From contig NZ_JAEPNI010000003.1 in the NCBI RefSeq assembly GCF_017643475.1, forward strand, positions 248,001 to 312,000: 64,000 bases of DNA. The letters are read 5' to 3'. Source of the DNA: Maricaulis sp. (GTDB taxonomy: Bacteria > Pseudomonadota > Alphaproteobacteria > Caulobacterales > Maricaulaceae). A model generated the notes under the pieces. That model made no database searches. It saw nothing but the letters and a program-made list of their open reading frames with translations, and was not told the DNA's origin. Shown in pieces: positions 1 through 8,863 of the stretch (positions are counted from its first letter, which is position 1; each line of letters begins with the position of its first letter). Both the position numbers and the translations under genes were made by a program.

Positions 1-1783
1 TATCGCCCTCGACCTTCACATGCACGGCCGCCTTGAGACTTTCGGCGATGGAGCGAAACGCGTGCGCGGTCATCTCGACCGGGAATTCGCCGACACGATC
101 GCCCAGGATCTCACCCTCGAATTTGGCATAGGGGCGCCCAGAAAGGTCAATCCAGACCCCTGCCCGCGTTTCATCCATCGGCAGCTCAAACCCGAAACGG
201 GCTATGCCGCGCTTGTCGCCCAGGGCTTCCGCCAACGCCTCACCAAAGGTCAGGCAGACATCTTCGATTGTGTGATGCGCGTCGATCTCCAGATCGCCTT
301 CCACATCAATGGACAGCGAAATACCGGCATGACGTGCGATCTGGTCCAGCATGTGATCGAAATAACCGACACCGGTGTCGATGCGATTTGGGCCGTCGCG
401 ATCGAGATTGATCGACAGGGCAATATCCGTCTCCGCAGTCTTGCGGCGACGCGCAGCGGCACGCGGCCCCCTCTGCCCGGTCGCGGTCTCTTCCGAGGCC
501 GTTTCGCGGCGCTTGGCCATCGCGATGCGGTGGGCGTCGAGGCCTTCGAGTGCGGCCAGGCGTTCCACGGTCGGTGCCAGATTACGAGCGCCTGCCTTGC
601 TGGCGCGCAGGATCGTCGTGGTCTTCTGGAATGCTTCCACGGTTACGCCGCCATAGGCGCGCGCGGATCCACCGGTTGGCAGTGTGTGGTTGGGGCCCGC
701 AGCATAGTCACCTGCTGCTTCCGGTGCCCAGCGCCCCACAAAGATTGATCCGGCGTGGCGAACCTTGTCGGCCAGTGTCTCAGGATTGGCTGTCTGGATA
801 ATCAGGTGTTCGGCCGCATAGAGATTGGCGGCCTCGGCCATATCACCCTCATCGGGGCAGACCAGGCAGAGTGAGTTCTCCAGCGCAGCTCGTGCAATGT
901 CAGCACGGGGCAGTGTGTCGAGTTGTGTTTCCACTTCCGCCATCACGGCCCGGGCCGTCGCCTCGGCATCTGCCAGCAGCACGACCTGGGCATTGGCATC
1001 GTGTTCAGCCTGGCTGAGCAGATCACTGGCCACAAAACCTGCATCCGCCGAGGTGTCCGCAGCCACCATCACCTCGCTGGGCCCGGCTGGCAGGTCCACA
1101 GCGGGACCGCCGGGCAAAGCAGTGACATAGGCCTTGGCCGCAGCCACATAGGCATTGCCTGGCCCAAAGATCTTGTCCGCCCGCGGGATATCGGCAACGC
1201 CGAACGCCAGGGCAGCAATGGCCTGGGCGCCTCCGACGGCATAGACCTCGTCTATGCCGATCAGTTTCGCAGCCGCGAGCAGAGCAGCATTGACGCCGTC
1301 ACTGCCGTTTGGCGGCGCGACGACGGCGATGCGTGGCACGCCGGCCAGCTGGGCCGGAATGGCGAGCATGATCAGGCTGGACACCAGGGGTGCACTGCCG
1401 GCGGGCACATAGAGCGCCGCAACGTCGACCGGCGTCGCGCGACGCGAGGCTTTCACGCCCGACCAGGTCTCGACTTCATAGGCGGAATAGCCCTGTTTCA
1501 CATGGAAACGACGCACGGCATCAGCGGCTGCCCTGATCGCTTCCTGGTCCGCCGGATCCATGGCCTCCAGCGCTGCGTCAAAAGCCGCCTCAGGCACGCG
1601 GAACTGTTCAGGCGCATGCCCGTCCAGTCGCGCTGCATAGGCGCGCAGCGCGGGCTCGCCCTGCGCGCGGATGGCATCAACAATATCGCGCGCGGCTCCG
1701 GCTGCCGCACCGGTTTCTTCCGGTCGGGCGAGAGCGGCAACGCGCTGATCCTGATCAAGGTCTGCCCAGTTGAGAGTTTTCAT
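1..1783 (-). CDS. hisD: Histidinol dehydrogenase fused to imidazoleglycerol-phosphate dehydratase (partial, runs off left edge)
   Basis: Two consecutive histidine-biosynthesis enzymes lie in one open frame. Residues 1 to about 421 are HisD (histidinol to histidine, NAD-dependent), with the typical GPGNAYVAAAK and FVGRWAPEAAGDYAAGPNH stretches. The frame then continues without a stop through RKTAETDI, TGVGYFDHML and the metal-binding DAHHTIED motif of HisB (dehydration of imidazoleglycerol phosphate). I checked every in-frame triplet from about position 680 down to 2 and found no stop. An ATG inside the junction (518-520) has no Shine-Dalgarno-like sequence, so independent hisB initiation looks unlikely. 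About 70 C-terminal HisB residues lie outside the window. The ATG start is 9 bases after the hisG stop, so the genes are co-transcribed. A single base error could create the fusion, but coding character is continuous on both sides. Confidence 0.88.
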   Translation of the reverse strand, partial: MKTLNWADLDQDQRVAALARPEETGAAAGAARDIVDAIRAQGEPALRAYAARLDGHAPEQFRVPEAAFDAALEAMDPADQEAIRAAADAVRRFHVKQGYSAYEVETWSGVKASRRATPVDVAALYVPAGSAPLVSSLIMLAIPAQLAGVPRIAVVAPPNGSDGVNAALLAAAKLIGIDEVYAVGGAQAIAALAFGVADIPRADKIFGPGNAYVAAAKAYVTALPGGPAVDLPAGPSEVMVAADTSADAGFVASDLLSQAEHDANAQVVLLADAEATARAVMAEVETQLDTLPRADIARAALENSLCLVCPDEGDMAEAANLYAAEHLIIQTANPETLADKVRHAGSIFVGRWAPEAAGDYAAGPNHTLPTGGSARAYGGVTVEAFQKTTTILRASKAGARNLAPTVERLAALEGLDAHRIAMAKRRETASEETATGQRGPRAAARRRKTAETDIALSINLDRDGPNRIDTGVGYFDHMLDQIARHAGISLSIDVEGDLEIDAHHTIEDVCLTFGEALAEALGDKRGIARFGFELPMDETRAGVWIDLSGRPYAKFEGEILGDRVGEFPVEMTAHAFRSIAESLKAAVHVKVEGD

Positions 1784-1792
1784 CTCGCGCCC

Positions 1793-2674
1793 CTAGGCCA
1801 GCATTTTTTCGATCGGAAGCACGAGGATGGCGCGCGCGCCTTCCGCTTCCAGGGCTTCAAGCGTCTCCCAGAAAACGCGCTCGCGACAAACCGCGTGCAG
1901 TGCGACGACATCGTCCCGGCCTGCGATCTGGGCGACGGTCGGCGCGTCAGACCCCGGCAACAGGGCCTTGATCGCATCGAGACGGTCCGTCGGCGCATTG
2001 AGCATGATGTATTTGGTCTGGGCGGAAGCGATCACGCCCTGGGCGCGCCGCATCAGGATGCTGGCAATCCTGTCGGCCTCATCAGACCGGGCTTCCTTGC
2101 GGCGCACGAGCACCGCTTCACTGACAAGCACGGTCTCAAAGGCTGCAAGGCCATTGGCTTCCAGGGTCGCACCGGAAGACACGAGGTCACAGATCGCATC
2201 AGCGATATTGAGACGCGGCGCGACTTCGACAGAACCGTGCATTTCCACGATCTCCGCCTTCACACCATTGCGCTCGAGATATTCCGCCGTGATCGCCGGA
2301 TAAGATGTCGCGATCGCCTTGCCATCCAGATCGGCGACTGTGGTAATCCCGCCGTCCTTGGGCGCGGCCAGTTTCAGTGTGCATTTGGAAAAGCCCAGGC
2401 GCAGCGCGATCTCAAGCTCCTTGCCGCGACGGCTTCCCAGCTGCTCCTCGCGAAACACGTTCTCGCCGACAATGCCGTAATCACACGCTCCTGATGCCAC
2501 GAAATTCGGGATGTCATCATCCCGCACGAGCATCAGATCAACCGGCATGTTCTCCGCGCTCTGATGCAACTTGTCGCGACCATAGGCAAAACGAAGCCCG
2601 CAATTCTTCAGCAGATCCATTCCACCTTCGGCGAGGCGGCCCTTGGACTGTACGGCAATACGCAAACGGGTCAC
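1793..2674 (-). CDS. hisG: ATP phosphoribosyltransferase, long form
   Basis: HisG catalyses the first committed step of histidine synthesis, condensing ATP with PRPP. The 293-residue length and the extra C-terminal region ending in ILVLPIEKML fit the long form, which carries its own ACT-like regulatory domain and does not need HisZ. Recognisable catalytic-domain parts are RIAVQSKGRL near the N-terminus, GACDYGIVGENV, and the PRPP-loop-like DLVSSGATLEANGL. It starts at a GTG that overlaps the stop of the upstream regulator gene (GTGA), indicating translational coupling, and is followed after 9 bases by the hisD-hisB frame. Cytoplasmic; expected feedback inhibition by histidine is family knowledge. 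Confidence 0.95.
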   Translation of the reverse strand: MTRLRIAVQSKGRLAEGGMDLLKNCGLRFAYGRDKLHQSAENMPVDLMLVRDDDIPNFVASGACDYGIVGENVFREEQLGSRRGKELEIALRLGFSKCTLKLAAPKDGGITTVADLDGKAIATSYPAITAEYLERNGVKAEIVEMHGSVEVAPRLNIADAICDLVSSGATLEANGLAAFETVLVSEAVLVRRKEARSDEADRIASILMRRAQGVIASAQTKYIMLNAPTDRLDAIKALLPGSDAPTVAQIAGRDDVVALHAVCRERVFWETLEALEAEGARAILVLPIEKMLA

Positions 2675-2955
2675 GATTTCGATCCTTTCAAGCGATCCAG
2701 CACAAGCCGGTATCCCTGATGATTTTCCTGGCTCAAAAAGCGCGAAACACGGGTCACTGTTGTTGTGCTCGCACCGGTGATTTCACTGATCTCGCGATAG
2801 GAATTCCCGCCCTCATCCAGCAGGCCGGCTACACGCCAGCGCTCGGTAAGGGTTTTCATTTCGCCCGGCGTAAGCAGGTCGGTCAGGAAACGTTCCATCT
2901 CCGCTTGCGACTTCACGCTCAACAGCGCCTGGCTAAGAGGTTTGAGATCGGTCAT
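2671..2955 (-). CDS. YerC/YecD-family TrpR-like regulator
   Basis: A 94-residue protein of the TrpR superfamily, YerC/YecD type. The helix-turn-helix region covers about residues 40-80: LTERWRVAGLLDEGGNSYREISE, then TGASTTTVTRVSRFL. The characteristic TPGE segment precedes it. It is the first gene of the his operon and overlaps hisG by 4 bases. This neighbourhood is common in alphaproteobacteria and suggests a role in controlling histidine genes, but the ligand is unknown. An 18-bp perfect palindrome lies 38 bases upstream of its ATG and is the obvious candidate operator for autoregulation. Confidence 0.88.
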   Translation of the reverse strand: MTDLKPLSQALLSVKSQAEMERFLTDLLTPGEMKTLTERWRVAGLLDEGGNSYREISEITGASTTTVTRVSRFLSQENHQGYRLVLDRLKGSKS

Positions 2956-2992
2956 GTCCGCCTCGTCATTGATCAGTGGACGTCGATATAGC

Positions 2993-3010
2993 GTGTTAGC
3001 GCGCTAACAC
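2993..3010. promoter_or_regulatory. Perfect 18-bp palindrome, probable operator of the TrpR-like/his operon
   Basis: GTGTTAGCGCGCTAACAC reads identically on both strands. It sits between the TrpR-like gene and the divergent ArsR gene. Reading toward the his operon, a possible -35 (TTGTGT, complement of 3033-3038) and -10 (TATTGT, complement of 3009-3014), spaced 18 bases apart, abut and overlap it. A further CTAACAC half-site lies at 3030-3036. The size and CTAA arms resemble TrpR operators; binding by the TrpR-like protein is inference. Confidence 0.6.
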
Positions 3011-3114
3011 AATAGCGCGTCACAGCTGACTAACACAAGGCCTAACCGACTTCATTTACTCGGGGACATAGATTATATACAGCTTTCTGAAGCTACAGAT
3101 TTTTGCAGGTTGCT

Positions 3115-3420
3115 ATGGAATATGCCGAGATGAAACCGATCGCCGACGACGTCGCCGATCTGATGAAGACCCTGGCTCACCCGTCCCGCTTGCTGGCGCT
3201 GTGCGCGATGATGGAGAAAGAGTGCTCCGTCGGAGAGCTGGCGGACAATCTCGGCATGCGGGCCCAGGCCATGTCGCAGCAGCTCGCAATCCTGAGGAAC
3301 AAGGGCCTGGTCACAACCCGGCGCGATGGGCAGACGATCTATTATGCACTGGCCAGCGAGGGCATCCGCTCGGTGATGGATGCCCTCTATACCGCCTATT
3401 GCGAGCCCGCTAGGAACTAG
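3115..3420 (+). CDS. ArsR-family repressor, BigR/SqrR persulfide-sensor type
   Basis: A 101-residue winged-helix repressor: helix-turn-helix around SVGELADNLGMRAQAMSQQLAILRNKGLV, wing around TRRDGQTIYY. Two cysteines, at residues 30 (LLALC) and 96 (AYC) counting from the ATG at 3115, are 66 residues apart. That matches the spacing of the redox cysteine pair of BigR and SqrR, which form a di- or tetrasulfide bridge in response to sulfane sulfur and release DNA. A third cysteine is at 37. The ATG at 3115 has an AGG five bases upstream and is preferred over an upstream TTG. The neighbours (rhodanese, persulfide dioxygenase) support the assignment. Its stop codon overlaps the convergent stop of the rhodanese gene. 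Confidence 0.85.
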   Translation: MEYAEMKPIADDVADLMKTLAHPSRLLALCAMMEKECSVGELADNLGMRAQAMSQQLAILRNKGLVTTRRDGQTIYYALASEGIRSVMDALYTAYCEPARN

Positions 3421-3944
3421 GCAGGTCGAAATCCCAGCGCCAGGAAAAAACGCGCGGCCGGGCAGAATCCGGTAAAGGCCGCTTGCAACAGCATGAAGCT
3501 GACCGCACCGCCGAGCAAAAGCCAGATGGGCCCAAAGGCCAGCGACAGCCCCATTGAAACGAGAACCATCAGCGATCCCAACGCCATCACGGATTGCGGC
3601 ACGCTCATGCCCTTTTTCTCTTCCAGATCGGACCGGGTTTCCTTGCCTTCCGCAATCCATTTGAGGATCCCGCCCTCAAGATGCCCGGCCACCTCTACGC
3701 CCGCCTCCTGGCACATACGCAGGGCCCGGCCGGAACGGCCACCAGACTTGCAATGCAGGACCGTCTTCTTCTTACCCGAATGCGGCAGGGTTCGCGGATT
3801 GAAGTCTGACAGCGGGCACAGCATGGCTCCCGGTATCCGTTCTGCGTGAAACTCTTGTGGCTCGCGCACGTCCACGAGAATGATTTCGCCGGCTGCAAGC
3901 GCCTTCGCAACCGCTCCTACACTCCAATTCACAGGCTTTTCCAT
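3417..3944 (-). CDS. Rhodanese domain membrane protein (YgaP-like, rhodanese + DUF2892)
   Basis: About residues 5-105 form a rhodanese domain with the active-site loop HCKSGGRSG (Cys65), which would carry a persulfide. Residues 115-175 hold two hydrophobic segments and the FTGFCPAARFF motif typical of DUF2892, giving a membrane-anchored sulfurtransferase like YgaP. The start at 3944 is chosen because a strong GGGAG lies a few bases upstream; the open frame extends 35 codons further but would cross the divergent promoter. It is transcribed away from the persulfide dioxygenase gene, with a perfect palindrome centred between them. Likely moves sulfane sulfur between glutathione persulfide, sulfite and thiosulfate. 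Confidence 0.9.
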   Translation of the reverse strand: MEKPVNWSVGAVAKALAAGEIILVDVREPQEFHAERIPGAMLCPLSDFNPRTLPHSGKKKTVLHCKSGGRSGRALRMCQEAGVEVAGHLEGGILKWIAEGKETRSDLEEKKGMSVPQSVMALGSLMVLVSMGLSLAFGPIWLLLGGAVSFMLLQAAFTGFCPAARFFLALGFRPA

Positions 3945-4013
3945 CAGGTCACTCCCTAAATCGCCGATTCTTCGATACCCATTGGGCAAGTTCGTGCAGC
4001 AATATGTACGTAT

Positions 4014-4029
4014 TTGCATAATTATGCAA
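4014..4029. promoter_or_regulatory. Perfect 16-bp palindrome between rhodanese and persulfide dioxygenase genes
   Basis: TTGCATAATTATGCAA is a perfect inverted repeat, AT-rich against a GC-rich background, placed 70 bases upstream of the rhodanese ATG and 51 bases upstream of the dioxygenase ATG. It is the best candidate for the operator through which the neighbouring BigR/SqrR-like repressor would control both divergent units. Confidence 0.6.
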
Positions 4030-4079
4030 GTGCGATATAGTGCAATCAACGATTCAGAATGCCTGCCAGGAGTTTGGCC

Positions 4080-4949
4080 ATGTCAGCAAAACCGGAAATC
4101 AAAGCCTTCTTCGATCCGGACACCTATACGATCAGCTATGTAGTGTGGGATCCGGCGACACAGGCAGCTGCGATCATTGATTCCGTTCTAAATTACGACC
4201 CGGCGTCCGGTCGCACCCAGACCCGCTCTGCCGACGAGATCATCCGTTTTGTCGAAGACAATTCCCTGACCGTCGAGTGGATCCTGGAAACTCATGTCCA
4301 CGCGGATCACCTCTCCGCGGCGCCCTATCTTCACGAGCGTCTGGGCGGAACGATCGGGATTGGCGAACACGTCAAGCATGTCCAGGGCGTTTTCGGCGAC
4401 CTTTTCAATGCAGAAACCAGCTTCCAGCGCGATGGTTCGCAGTTCGGCAAGCTGTTCACGGATGGCGAGACCTTCAAGATCGGCTCAATCGAGGCCGAGG
4501 CCATCTGGACACCGGGTCACACGCCCGCCTGCATGGTTTATCACGTTGGTGATGCCGCGTTTGTTGGCGATACGCTGTTCATGCCCGATTTCGGAACGGC
4601 CCGTTGCGACTTCCCAGGCGGCGATGCTCACACGCTGTGGCAGTCGATCCAGAAAATCTTTGCCCTGCCCGACGAGACCCGACTGTTCATGTGCCATGAC
4701 TACAAGGCGCCTGGCCGCGACTTCTATGCCTGGGAAACCACGGTCGGTGACGAAAAAGCGAAGAACATCCACGTCAAGCAAGGCACGGACGAACAGGCCT
4801 TCATCAAAATGCGCACTGAGCGCGATGCCAAACTGTCCATGCCGACGCTGATCCTGCCGTCTGTCCAGGTCAATATGTGCGCCGGCCACCTGCCCGAAGC
4901 CGAGGACAACGGCACGCGCTACCTCAAGATTCCCCTGAACGCGGTGTAG
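4080..4949 (+). CDS. Persulfide dioxygenase (ETHE1/Blh-like metallo-beta-lactamase fold)
   Basis: A 289-residue MBL-fold protein with the iron/zinc ligand motif THVHADHLSA (His72, His74, Asp76, His77), a second ligand region TPGHTPACMVY, and GDTLFMPDFGTARCDFPGG, which matches ETHE1/Blh persulfide dioxygenases. These oxidise glutathione persulfide to sulfite and glutathione using oxygen. The ATG at 4080 is preferred because AGGAG lies seven bases upstream; an earlier in-frame ATG at 4059 lacks this. The SulP transporter gene begins 3 bases after the stop, so the two are one operon. In BigR-regulated loci the Blh protein has the same role. Confidence 0.92.
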   Translation: MSAKPEIKAFFDPDTYTISYVVWDPATQAAAIIDSVLNYDPASGRTQTRSADEIIRFVEDNSLTVEWILETHVHADHLSAAPYLHERLGGTIGIGEHVKHVQGVFGDLFNAETSFQRDGSQFGKLFTDGETFKIGSIEAEAIWTPGHTPACMVYHVGDAAFVGDTLFMPDFGTARCDFPGGDAHTLWQSIQKIFALPDETRLFMCHDYKAPGRDFYAWETTVGDEKAKNIHVKQGTDEQAFIKMRTERDAKLSMPTLILPSVQVNMCAGHLPEAEDNGTRYLKIPLNAV

Positions 4950-4952
4950 CCC

Positions 4953-6701
4953 ATGGGAGCGCTGGAGAGGATTTTCCCGGGCCTTCGCTGGTTCAAGGAG
5001 TATGACAGCAAGACCTTTGCCGATGATGCACTCGCCAGTGTCATCACAGCGATCCTGCTGATCCCGCAAAGCCTGGCCTATGCGCTTCTGGCAGGCCTGC
5101 CGCCTCAGGCAGGTCTCTATGCGTCGACGACGCCGCTGATCGCCTACGCCATCTTCGGCTCAAGCCGTGTGCTGGCAGTCGGACCGGTCGCCGTAGTGTC
5201 ACTCATGACCGCCGCTGCTATCGGCAATCTCGGCCTGACCGACCCGGCCGAGCAGATGGCTGCCGCCGGTGCTCTGGCCCTGCTCTCCGCGGCCTTTCTC
5301 ATTCTTTTTGGCGTCCTCAAGCTGGGCGGAGTTGCGAACTTCCTGTCCAAACCGGTTATCGGCGCCTTCATCACCGCCTCGACCATCCTCATCATCGCCA
5401 GCCAGCTGCGCCACATTCTGGGGGTCGATGCCGAGGGCGCAACCCTGCCGGAATTCGCGGTCTCGATGTTTGAAAACGCCTCGACGGTCAACATGGTTGC
5501 TGTCGGCATGGGGGTTGGAAGCCTGCTCTTCCTCATTCTCGCACGCACCATGTTCAAACGCATCTTCATGCGCATGGGCCTGGGCGAGACGCTGGCTGAT
5601 GCAATCATGCGCGCCGCGCCCGCCATCCTGGTGATCGCTTCCACTCTGACCGCTGCGAGCTTTGCGCTTAGCGAACGCACCGGCCTGTCGATCGTCGGGG
5701 AATTACCGACCGGAATGCCGCCTTTCGCTCTGCCGCTGGTTGACCTGCAGACCTGGCGCGCACTGATCGGGCCCGCAGCCCTGATATCGCTGATCGGGTT
5801 TGTTGAAAGTGTCTCGGTGGGGCAGTCACTAGCTGCGCGGCGCCGCGAGAGCGTCAATCCGGACCGCGAGCTCTTCGGTCTGGGCGCTGCCAATGTCGCG
5901 GCCTCCCTGACCGGCGGTTATCCAGTCACCGGCGGGTTTGCACGCTCCGTGGTCAATGAACAGGCCGGCGCCCAAACGCCTCTGGCCGGTGTCATGACGG
6001 CCGTCATCATCATGATTGTCGCTGTGTTTTTCACCCCGCTCTTCCACCACCTGCCCAAGGCGACATTGGCGGCGACCATTCTGGTTGCTATCTGGAAACT
6101 GGCGGATTTCAAAGGCGCCTGGGAAGCGTGGAAATATTCGCAATCAGACGGGTCGGCTGCCTTTCTGACCCTTTTCGGCGTTCTTTTCCTGGGGGTAGAG
6201 ATCGGACTGACACTGGGTGTTGTCGTCTCGGTCGGATTTGTCCTGCAGCGAACCATGCGGCCACACTGGACCCGGTTGGGCCAGGTTCCAGGCACGCATC
6301 ATTTTCGCAATCCGCACCGGCACAATGTAATCATGTCACCGCACGTCTATGCCCTGCGGATCGATAGCGCGCTTTATTTTGCCAATGCCCGTTTTCTGGA
6401 GGACCTGGTTGCGGAGGTCACAGTTGACCATCCCGACATCACTGATGTTGTCCTTGTCTTCCCCGCAGTGAACTTCGTTGATGCCAGCGCCCTGGGCAGC
6501 CTGCGCACGATCAACGGTCGCCTGGACGATGCCAAGGTCACGCTGCACCTGTCCGAGGTGAAGGGGCCGGTCAGCGATAAGCTCGGTGAAGCGGGCTTCT
6601 TCGAGCAGCTGACGGGTGAGGTCTTCCTGTCGCAATACGCGGCCATGCGAACGCTGGACGAAAAGACCACGCTGCGCGCAGAAGGCGTCTCTGGCGAGTG
6701 A
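4953..6701 (+). CDS. SulP-family anion transporter with STAS domain
   Basis: A 582-residue SulP (SLC26-type) transporter. About residues 15-430 hold the many-helix membrane domain, with the family signature LLIPQSLAYALLAGLPPQAGLYAS near the N-terminus and the GGYPVTGGFARS segment. Residues about 455-560 form a cytoplasmic STAS domain (VVLVFPAVNFVDASALGSL). Substrates in the family are sulfate, bicarbonate and other oxyanions. Location directly behind the persulfide dioxygenase suggests handling of the sulfite or sulfate produced there. No clear Shine-Dalgarno is visible, consistent with translational coupling to the upstream gene. Confidence 0.93.
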   Translation: MGALERIFPGLRWFKEYDSKTFADDALASVITAILLIPQSLAYALLAGLPPQAGLYASTTPLIAYAIFGSSRVLAVGPVAVVSLMTAAAIGNLGLTDPAEQMAAAGALALLSAAFLILFGVLKLGGVANFLSKPVIGAFITASTILIIASQLRHILGVDAEGATLPEFAVSMFENASTVNMVAVGMGVGSLLFLILARTMFKRIFMRMGLGETLADAIMRAAPAILVIASTLTAASFALSERTGLSIVGELPTGMPPFALPLVDLQTWRALIGPAALISLIGFVESVSVGQSLAARRRESVNPDRELFGLGAANVAASLTGGYPVTGGFARSVVNEQAGAQTPLAGVMTAVIIMIVAVFFTPLFHHLPKATLAATILVAIWKLADFKGAWEAWKYSQSDGSAAFLTLFGVLFLGVEIGLTLGVVVSVGFVLQRTMRPHWTRLGQVPGTHHFRNPHRHNVIMSPHVYALRIDSALYFANARFLEDLVAEVTVDHPDITDVVLVFPAVNFVDASALGSLRTINGRLDDAKVTLHLSEVKGPVSDKLGEAGFFEQLTGEVFLSQYAAMRTLDEKTTLRAEGVSGE

Positions 6702-6830
6702 TCACGAATTTTCGGGATTGGTCCCATTTCAGCCAGACCGAATTACGTCTAAGATTCGCGTCTGGGCCGCGCCATTGGAGCGGCCTTGTCTTGCCCTTCC
6801 GCGGTACTTTCAGCGAGCACAGCGAATATC

Positions 6831-8786
6831 ATGACGCATCACGATCCGAACGAGATTTTTCCGATTCCTGCCGGTTTCGCCGAACAGGCACATATGAATG
6901 CCGAAGACTATGCGAGGGCCTATCGCCGCTCACTTGAAGAGCCGGAAGCCTTCTGGCGGGAAACAGCCAAACGGATCGACTGGATAAAGCCTTTCACCCA
7001 GATCGACGATGTGTCCTGGGACAAAGACGACCTGCATATTCGCTGGTTTGCCGATGGCACGCTGAACGCCTCGGCCAATTGCATCGATCGGCACCTCCCC
7101 GCGAAGAAGGACGAAACAGCGATCATCTGGGAAGGCGATGATCCCGAGGTTGATTGCACAATTACCTATGGCGAGCTGTATGAGCATGTCTGCCGCTTCG
7201 CCAACGGCCTCAAATCCATCGGGGTAAAAAAGGGCGATCGTGTCACGCTCTACATGCCGATGATCCCGGAAGCGGCGTTTGCGATGCTGGCATGCGCGCG
7301 CATCGGCGCTGTGCATTCAGTCGTTTTTGGCGGCTTTTCGCCGGACGCGCTGGCCGGCCGCATCACCGATTGCGAAAGCGAGTATGTGATCACGGCGGAT
7401 GAAGGCATTCGCGGCGCCAAGCCGATCCCGCTGAAAGCCAATGTCGACAAGGCGGTAGAGATCGCCGGCGGCGTTCAGAAGGTTGTCGTCGTCAAGCGCA
7501 CGGGCGCCGATGTCGGCTGGGTTGAGGGACGTGATGTCGCCTATGAAAGCCTGATCACCGCACAGGCTGCTGACTGTCCTCCGGAAGAGATGAACGCGGA
7601 AGATCCGCTCTTCATTCTCTACACCTCAGGCTCTACGGGAAAACCCAAGGGCGTCATGCACACCACAGGCGGTTACATGGTCTGGGCGTCAATGACGCAC
7701 GAGCTCGTCTTCGACTACAAGCCGGGCGAGGTCTACTGGTGCACCGCTGATGTCGGCTGGGTGACAGGGCACAGCTATATCGTCTACGGCCCCCTGGCCA
7801 ATGGTGCCATCACACTGATGTTCGAGGGCGTTCCCAATTATCCGGGACCGGACCGTTTCTGGCAGGTCGTCGACAAACACCAGGTCAATATTTTCTACAC
7901 TGCTCCCACGGCCATCCGCGCTCTGATGCGCGAGGGTGATGAGCCAGTGAAGAAACACTCGCGGGCCTCGTTGCGCCTGCTGGGCTCGGTCGGCGAACCG
8001 ATAAATCCGGAAGCCTGGACCTGGTATCACCGCGTCGTGGGTGACAGCCGCTGCCCCATCGTCGACACCTGGTGGCAGACAGAGACGGGCGGCGTCATGA
8101 TTACACCTCTTGCGGGCGCCATGGACCTGAAACCGGGTTCGGCGACCAAGCCTATGCCTGGGGTGACGCCGGCTCTCATGGACGGTGATGGCAAGCTTAT
8201 CGAGGATGACGGTGCAATCCAGGGCAGCCTGGTCCTCACCCGGTCCTGGCCAGGCCAGATGCGTACTGTCTATGGCGATCACCAGCGTTTCATCGACACC
8301 TATTTCTCGACCTATCCTGGCTATTATTTCGCCGGTGATGGTGCCCGGCGCGATGCGGACGGGTACTGGTGGATCACGGGGCGCGTGGATGACGTGCTCA
8401 ATGTTTCCGGCCATCGCCTGGGCACCGCTGAGATCGAAAGCGCGCTGGTCGCTCATGACGATGTCGCCGAAGCAGCGGTGGTTGGCTATCCGCATGAGAT
8501 CAAGGGCCAGGGCATTTATTGTTTCGTCACACTCAACCAGGGCCGCGACCCAGCTGATGAAGACGTCGCCGCGCTGAAAAAATGGGTGCGACAGGAGATT
8601 GGTCCAGTTGCAACGCCAGACCTGATCCAGTTCGCCCCTGGCCTGCCCAAGACCCGGTCCGGCAAGATCATGCGGCGCATCCTGCGCAAGATTGCAGAGA
8701 ACGAGTTCTCCAATCTCGGTGACACATCAACGCTGGCGGACCCGGGCGTCGTCGTCGACCTGGTTGAAAACCGCCTCAACCGCTGA
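6831..8786 (+). CDS. acs: Acetyl-CoA synthetase (AMP-forming)
   Basis: A 651-residue acyl-adenylate synthetase that makes acetyl-CoA from acetate, ATP and CoA. The AMP-binding loop is [18 protein letters not shown], and the acetate-pocket WWQTETGG motif follows. The C-terminal [13 protein letters not shown] carries the lysine whose acetylation inactivates enzymes of this family. The ATG at 6831 matches the conserved N-terminus better than an upstream start at 6786. It lies near the glyoxylate-shunt genes, so the region serves growth on acetate or acetyl-CoA-yielding substrates. Confidence 0.96.
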   Translation: MTHHDPNEIFPIPAGFAEQAHMNAEDYARAYRRSLEEPEAFWRETAKRIDWIKPFTQIDDVSWDKDDLHIRWFADGTLNASANCIDRHLPAKKDETAIIWEGDDPEVDCTITYGELYEHVCRFANGLKSIGVKKGDRVTLYMPMIPEAAFAMLACARIGAVHSVVFGGFSPDALAGRITDCESEYVITADEGIRGAKPIPLKANVDKAVEIAGGVQKVVVVKRTGADVGWVEGRDVAYESLITAQAADCPPEEMNAEDPLFILYTSGSTGKPKGVMHTTGGYMVWASMTHELVFDYKPGEVYWCTADVGWVTGHSYIVYGPLANGAITLMFEGVPNYPGPDRFWQVVDKHQVNIFYTAPTAIRALMREGDEPVKKHSRASLRLLGSVGEPINPEAWTWYHRVVGDSRCPIVDTWWQTETGGVMITPLAGAMDLKPGSATKPMPGVTPALMDGDGKLIEDDGAIQGSLVLTRSWPGQMRTVYGDHQRFIDTYFSTYPGYYFAGDGARRDADGYWWITGRVDDVLNVSGHRLGTAEIESALVAHDDVAEAAVVGYPHEIKGQGIYCFVTLNQGRDPADEDVAALKKWVRQEIGPVATPDLIQFAPGLPKTRSGKIMRRILRKIAENEFSNLGDTSTLADPGVVVDLVENRLNR

Positions 8787-8863
8787 TCAGGCACAGTTAG
8801 CCCTCGAAACGGCGGCGAGAACCGGCTATAGATCTTGCCATCCAGACGGGATGGAGTTGTCTC

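Noticed and set aside
923-2494. A 523-codon plus-strand open frame opposite hisD and hisG
   Set aside because: It is antisense to well-identified enzymes and has no recognisable motif; long antisense frames are expected at this GC content.
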